Source: Pseudomonas putida
GTDB taxonomy: Bacteria; Pseudomonadota; Gammaproteobacteria; Pseudomonadales; Pseudomonadaceae
Length of the DNA stretch: 64,000 bases
Direction of reading: 5' to 3'
NCBI RefSeq assembly: GCF_028682635.1
Contig: NZ_JANHLK010000001.1
Coordinates: forward strand, 186,001 to 250,000
Each line of letters begins with the position of its first letter. The stretch's first letter is position 1. Positions 61,794-64,000 of the stretch are shown here, piece after piece. A model generated the notes under the pieces. That model had not been told where the DNA came from. It searched no databases and worked only from the letters and a program-made list of their open reading frames with translations. The position numbers were made by a program, and so were the translations under genes.

Positions 61794-62210
61794 TCAGGCG
61801 AGGGCGACAACGGCTTCTCCAACCAGCTTCTCTTCGCCGTACTGATTGGCGCAGCGAAGCGCCAGGCGCACGCGCTGTTCGCCGGCATCGATGAACTTCT
61901 CGACGACCTTGCCACTACAAGTCGGTATGTGGCCGAGCTGAGTGATCCCGGTAAAACGCACCGACAGGCCGCGCACCTGGCTCTGCGGCACCCAAGCGGT
62001 CAACAGGCGTCCGAGGTACGCCGCGGACAACATGCCGTGGGCGAACACATCGTCCATCCTCGACTTACGGGCGAAGTCGAGGTCGACGTGAATCGGGTTG
62101 TGATCACCCGAAGCACCGCAGTACAAGGCGAGGGTGGTGCGGTTCACCGGCTGCAGCTTGAGCAGCGGGATCTCGTCACCGATCTGGATATCGGAAAATT
62201 GAACGCTCAT
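61794..62210 (-). CDS. MaoC-type (R)-specific enoyl-CoA hydratase subunit
   Basis: This 138-residue hot-dog protein has the hydratase-2 motif CGASGDHNPIHVD, with the catalytic Asp and His. It should hydrate 2-enoyl-CoA to (R)-3-hydroxyacyl-CoA together with the adjacent non-catalytic-looking hot-dog protein, 9 bp upstream. The two-gene arrangement matches split hydratases for bulky substrates, such as steroid side chains. Confidence 0.9.
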   Translation of the reverse strand: MSVQFSDIQIGDEIPLLKLQPVNRTTLALYCGASGDHNPIHVDLDFARKSRMDDVFAHGMLSAAYLGRLLTAWVPQSQVRGLSVRFTGITQLGHIPTCSGKVVEKFIDAGEQRVRLALRCANQYGEEKLVGEAVVALA

Positions 62211-62219
62211 GACGACTCC

Positions 62220-62657
62220 TTAGCGCTGCACAAGGGAGGAGCGGATATCGGCGATGTGCTCGCCAGACTGGTTGGTCACTCGTGCTTCCATGACCACGAA
62301 TTGCAGGGCGCCACCTTTCTTTTCGTAGATGTCGGAGATGAAGCCGTCGAACGTCAGCACATCGCCGGCATAGGCCATCTTGTGGTAGACGAAGGACTGC
62401 TCGGCGTGAAGAACCCGGCCCAGGTCAAAGCCGACCAAATTGAGCAGCTCCACCACATCGCGGCCTTCGCTTTCCAGGCACTTGAGGAAGGTCGGAGGGA
62501 CCGGCAAGGATTCGTGACCGGCCGCCTTCGCAGCGGCTTCGTCGGTGTAGACAGGATCGGTTTCGCCGATGGCCTTGGCGAAGAAGCGCAGGCGTCCTTT
62601 TTCAACGTCGACGCTGTACGCGCCGGTTTTGTGCCCGATCAGATTTTTGTCTGTCAT
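62220..62657 (-). CDS. FAS1-like dehydratase (MaoC N-terminal type) subunit
   Basis: This 145-residue hot-dog protein begins MTDKNLIGHKTGAYSVDVEK and has the DPVYTDEAAAKAAG and HAEQSFVYHKMAYAGDVLT segments of the FAS1-like/MaoC N-terminal domain. It lacks the Asp-x-Asn-Pro-x-His motif, so it is probably the partner subunit of the MaoC protein. ATG 62657 is used; a GTG at 62663 also has AGGAG upstream. Confidence 0.88.
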   Translation of the reverse strand: MTDKNLIGHKTGAYSVDVEKGRLRFFAKAIGETDPVYTDEAAAKAAGHESLPVPPTFLKCLESEGRDVVELLNLVGFDLGRVLHAEQSFVYHKMAYAGDVLTFDGFISDIYEKKGGALQFVVMEARVTNQSGEHIADIRSSLVQR

Positions 62658-62699
62658 GTTCACTTGGCTCCTATGTCAAAACGCGCCTGAACAGGGCGA

Positions 62700-63887
62700 T
62701 CAGTTCTTGCCAAACAGCGTGACGACGCAGGCGCCACCCAGGCCCAGGTTGTGTTGCAGGGCTATCTGCACACCTTCCACCTGGCGCTTGTTGGCGGTGC
62801 CACGCAGTTGATGGGTCAGCTCATAGCATTGGGCAAGGCCGGTTGCACCCAGCGGGTGGCCCTTGGAAAGCAGACCGCCGGACGGGTTGGTCACGACTTG
62901 GCCGCCGTAGGTGTTGTCGCCATCGCGGATGAACCGTTCGGCCTCGCCGATCGGGCACAAACCCAAGGCTTCATAGGTCAGCAGTTCGTTGTGGGCGAAG
63001 CAGTCGTGCAGTTCGACCACGCGGATGTCTTCGGGGCCGATGCCTGCTTGTTCGTAGACCTGATTGGCGGCCGCCTGGGCCATGTGAAAACCGGCGAAGC
63101 TGATCATCGACGGCGGGTCGAAGGACTCGACCACATCGGTAGTCATCGATTGGGCAAGGATCGCCACATCCGTGCGCAGGCCATGCTTTTTGGCAAAAGC
63201 TTCGCTGCAGACAATCGCAGCAGCACCACCGCAGGTCGGCGGGCACGCCATTAGGCGGGTCATGACACCCGGCCAGATGACCTTGTCGTTCATCACTTCT
63301 TCGGTGGTGACCACGTTCTTGAACAGCGCCAGCGGGTTGTTGGCAGCGTGGCGGCTGGCCTTGGCGCGGATCGCGGCAAAGGCTTCCATCGAGGTGCCGT
63401 AGCGTTGCATGTGTTCGCGACCGGCACCGCCGAAACCACGTAAGGCCTGAGGAATATCGGCGGCGTCGGCGGTGAGCGTCTCGAGTACATGAAGGAAACG
63501 TGCGCGTGGACGCGGGCGGTCATCCCAATGGGATCTCAGCGCGCCGGCCTGCATCTGCTCGAAGCCCAACGCCAGGGCGCATTCGACCTGTCCGCTGGCC
63601 ACGGCCGCACGGGCCAGGTAAAGGGCTGTGGAGCCGGTAGAACAGTTGTTGTTGACGTTGACCACCGGAATCCCGGTCAGGCCCACCTCATAAAGGGCGG
63701 TCTGGCCACTGGTGGAATCGCCGAACACGTAGCCCGTAAATGCCATCTGGATTTTGTCGTAGCTCAGGCCGGCGTCCTTCAGCGCAAGGCGCAACGCTTC
63801 TGCGCCCATTTCGGTGTAAGTGGGGCTGGCGCCCGGCTTGCTGAACGGAATCATGCCGACGCCGGCAACGATAACTTTATCGCTCAT
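62700..63887 (-). CDS. SCPx-type thiolase 2
   Basis: This 395-residue protein is closely related to thiolase 1 along its full length. Cys (NNNCSTGSTA), His (VVELHDCFAHNE), His (SKGHPLGATG) and Cys (GLGGACVV) are all kept. It is in the minus-strand operon between the edge acyl-CoA dehydrogenase and the hydratases. It would release acetyl- or propionyl-CoA from the ketoacyl-CoA intermediate. Whether it and thiolase 1 differ in chain length or branch preference cannot be seen. Confidence 0.92.
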   Translation of the reverse strand: MSDKVIVAGVGMIPFSKPGASPTYTEMGAEALRLALKDAGLSYDKIQMAFTGYVFGDSTSGQTALYEVGLTGIPVVNVNNNCSTGSTALYLARAAVASGQVECALALGFEQMQAGALRSHWDDRPRPRARFLHVLETLTADAADIPQALRGFGGAGREHMQRYGTSMEAFAAIRAKASRHAANNPLALFKNVVTTEEVMNDKVIWPGVMTRLMACPPTCGGAAAIVCSEAFAKKHGLRTDVAILAQSMTTDVVESFDPPSMISFAGFHMAQAAANQVYEQAGIGPEDIRVVELHDCFAHNELLTYEALGLCPIGEAERFIRDGDNTYGGQVVTNPSGGLLSKGHPLGATGLAQCYELTHQLRGTANKRQVEGVQIALQHNLGLGGACVVTLFGKN

Positions 63888-63917
63888 GTCGTGGGTCTCG
63901 CTGGAAGAAGAGGGGGA

Positions 63918-64000
63918 TCAAAGTTTGCGAGCGATCAATTCGCGCTGAACTTCGTTGGTGCCACCGAAGACCCGGGATATGCGCAGGTCGACAAAGGCGC
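63918..64000 (-). CDS. Acyl-CoA dehydrogenase C-terminus (partial)
   Basis: The minus-strand frame enters from the right edge and ends RVFGGTNEVQRELIARKL with a TGA at 63918-63920. That is the typical C-terminal segment of acyl-CoA dehydrogenases (GGTNEV...RE). It is the first gene seen of the minus-strand beta-oxidation operon, 30 bases from the thiolase 2 start. Confidence 0.8.
   Translation of the reverse strand, partial: AFVDLRISRVFGGTNEVQRELIARKL

Overview
The window reads as a Pseudomonas chromosome, probably of the fluorescens/putida side. The evidence is GC-rich coding sequence, REP-type palindromes of the Pseudomonas class (51958-52057, 59114-59205), a RocA/RocS-like two-component system and dense paralogous fatty-acid catabolism. 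This assignment comes from gene content only; no rRNA or tRNA gene was seen.

Region 1 (1-11.3 kb) is signalling core. It holds a hybrid histidine kinase, a DUF815 AAA+ ATPase overlapping a free-methionine-sulfoxide reductase, and a minus-strand run of NarL-type regulator, BvgS-like kinase with two Venus-flytrap domains, and long HD-GYP c-di-GMP phosphodiesterase. A decayed receiver gene lies upstream of that run.

Region 2 (11.8-23.6 kb) is an accessory island, AT-rich in its left half. A Tn7-like transposition module (tnsA, tnsB, tnsC and a 648-residue TniQ/TnsD-like protein) reads leftward. To its right are long gene-poor stretches with paired TTTACC/GGTAAA palindromes, small orphan genes, a class III-type sirtuin, an 11-bp tandem repeat built around TATAAT, and a frameshifted relic gene.

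Region 3 (23.6-30.5 kb) is a polyamine/guanidino-compound cluster: a LysR regulator, a Tat-signal agmatine deiminase broken by one apparent extra base, a PotF-like polyamine-binding protein, an amidase-signature hydrolase and an agmatinase-family ureohydrolase. Nearly the same leader of about 130 bp stands before the deiminase and before the binding protein. An integrase relic with a 32-bp perfect palindrome follows.

Region 4 (31-43.8 kb) contains an acyl-CoA synthetase, a large autotransporter, a multiply frameshifted IS1182-family element with recognisable inverted repeats, a periplasmic arylsulfatase divergent from an HSL-type esterase, and a phaE-like/phaC pair encoding a class III polyhydroxyalkanoate synthase, which is not the usual Pseudomonas type.

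Region 5 (43.9-64 kb) is a catabolic island. One plus-strand operon has an AMACR-like racemase, two half-size acyl-CoA dehydrogenases, a metallo-beta-lactamase-fold protein without key metal ligands, and a DUF1302/DUF1329 pair. A minus-strand operon entering from the right edge has an acyl-CoA dehydrogenase, SCPx-type thiolase, paired hot-dog hydratases, a 17beta-HSD4-like dehydrogenase and an acyl-CoA synthetase. Between them are a second SCPx-type thiolase and two large MalT-like LuxR regulators. Together these match the logic of peroxisomal alpha-methyl-branched-chain beta-oxidation (racemase, oxidase/dehydrogenase, R-hydratase/dehydrogenase, SCPx thiolase). I therefore infer growth on a branched isoprenoid or sterol side chain, possibly delivered as a sulfate or carboxyl ester. 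G/C-run motifs sit upstream of most of these transcription units and are candidate operators or terminators.
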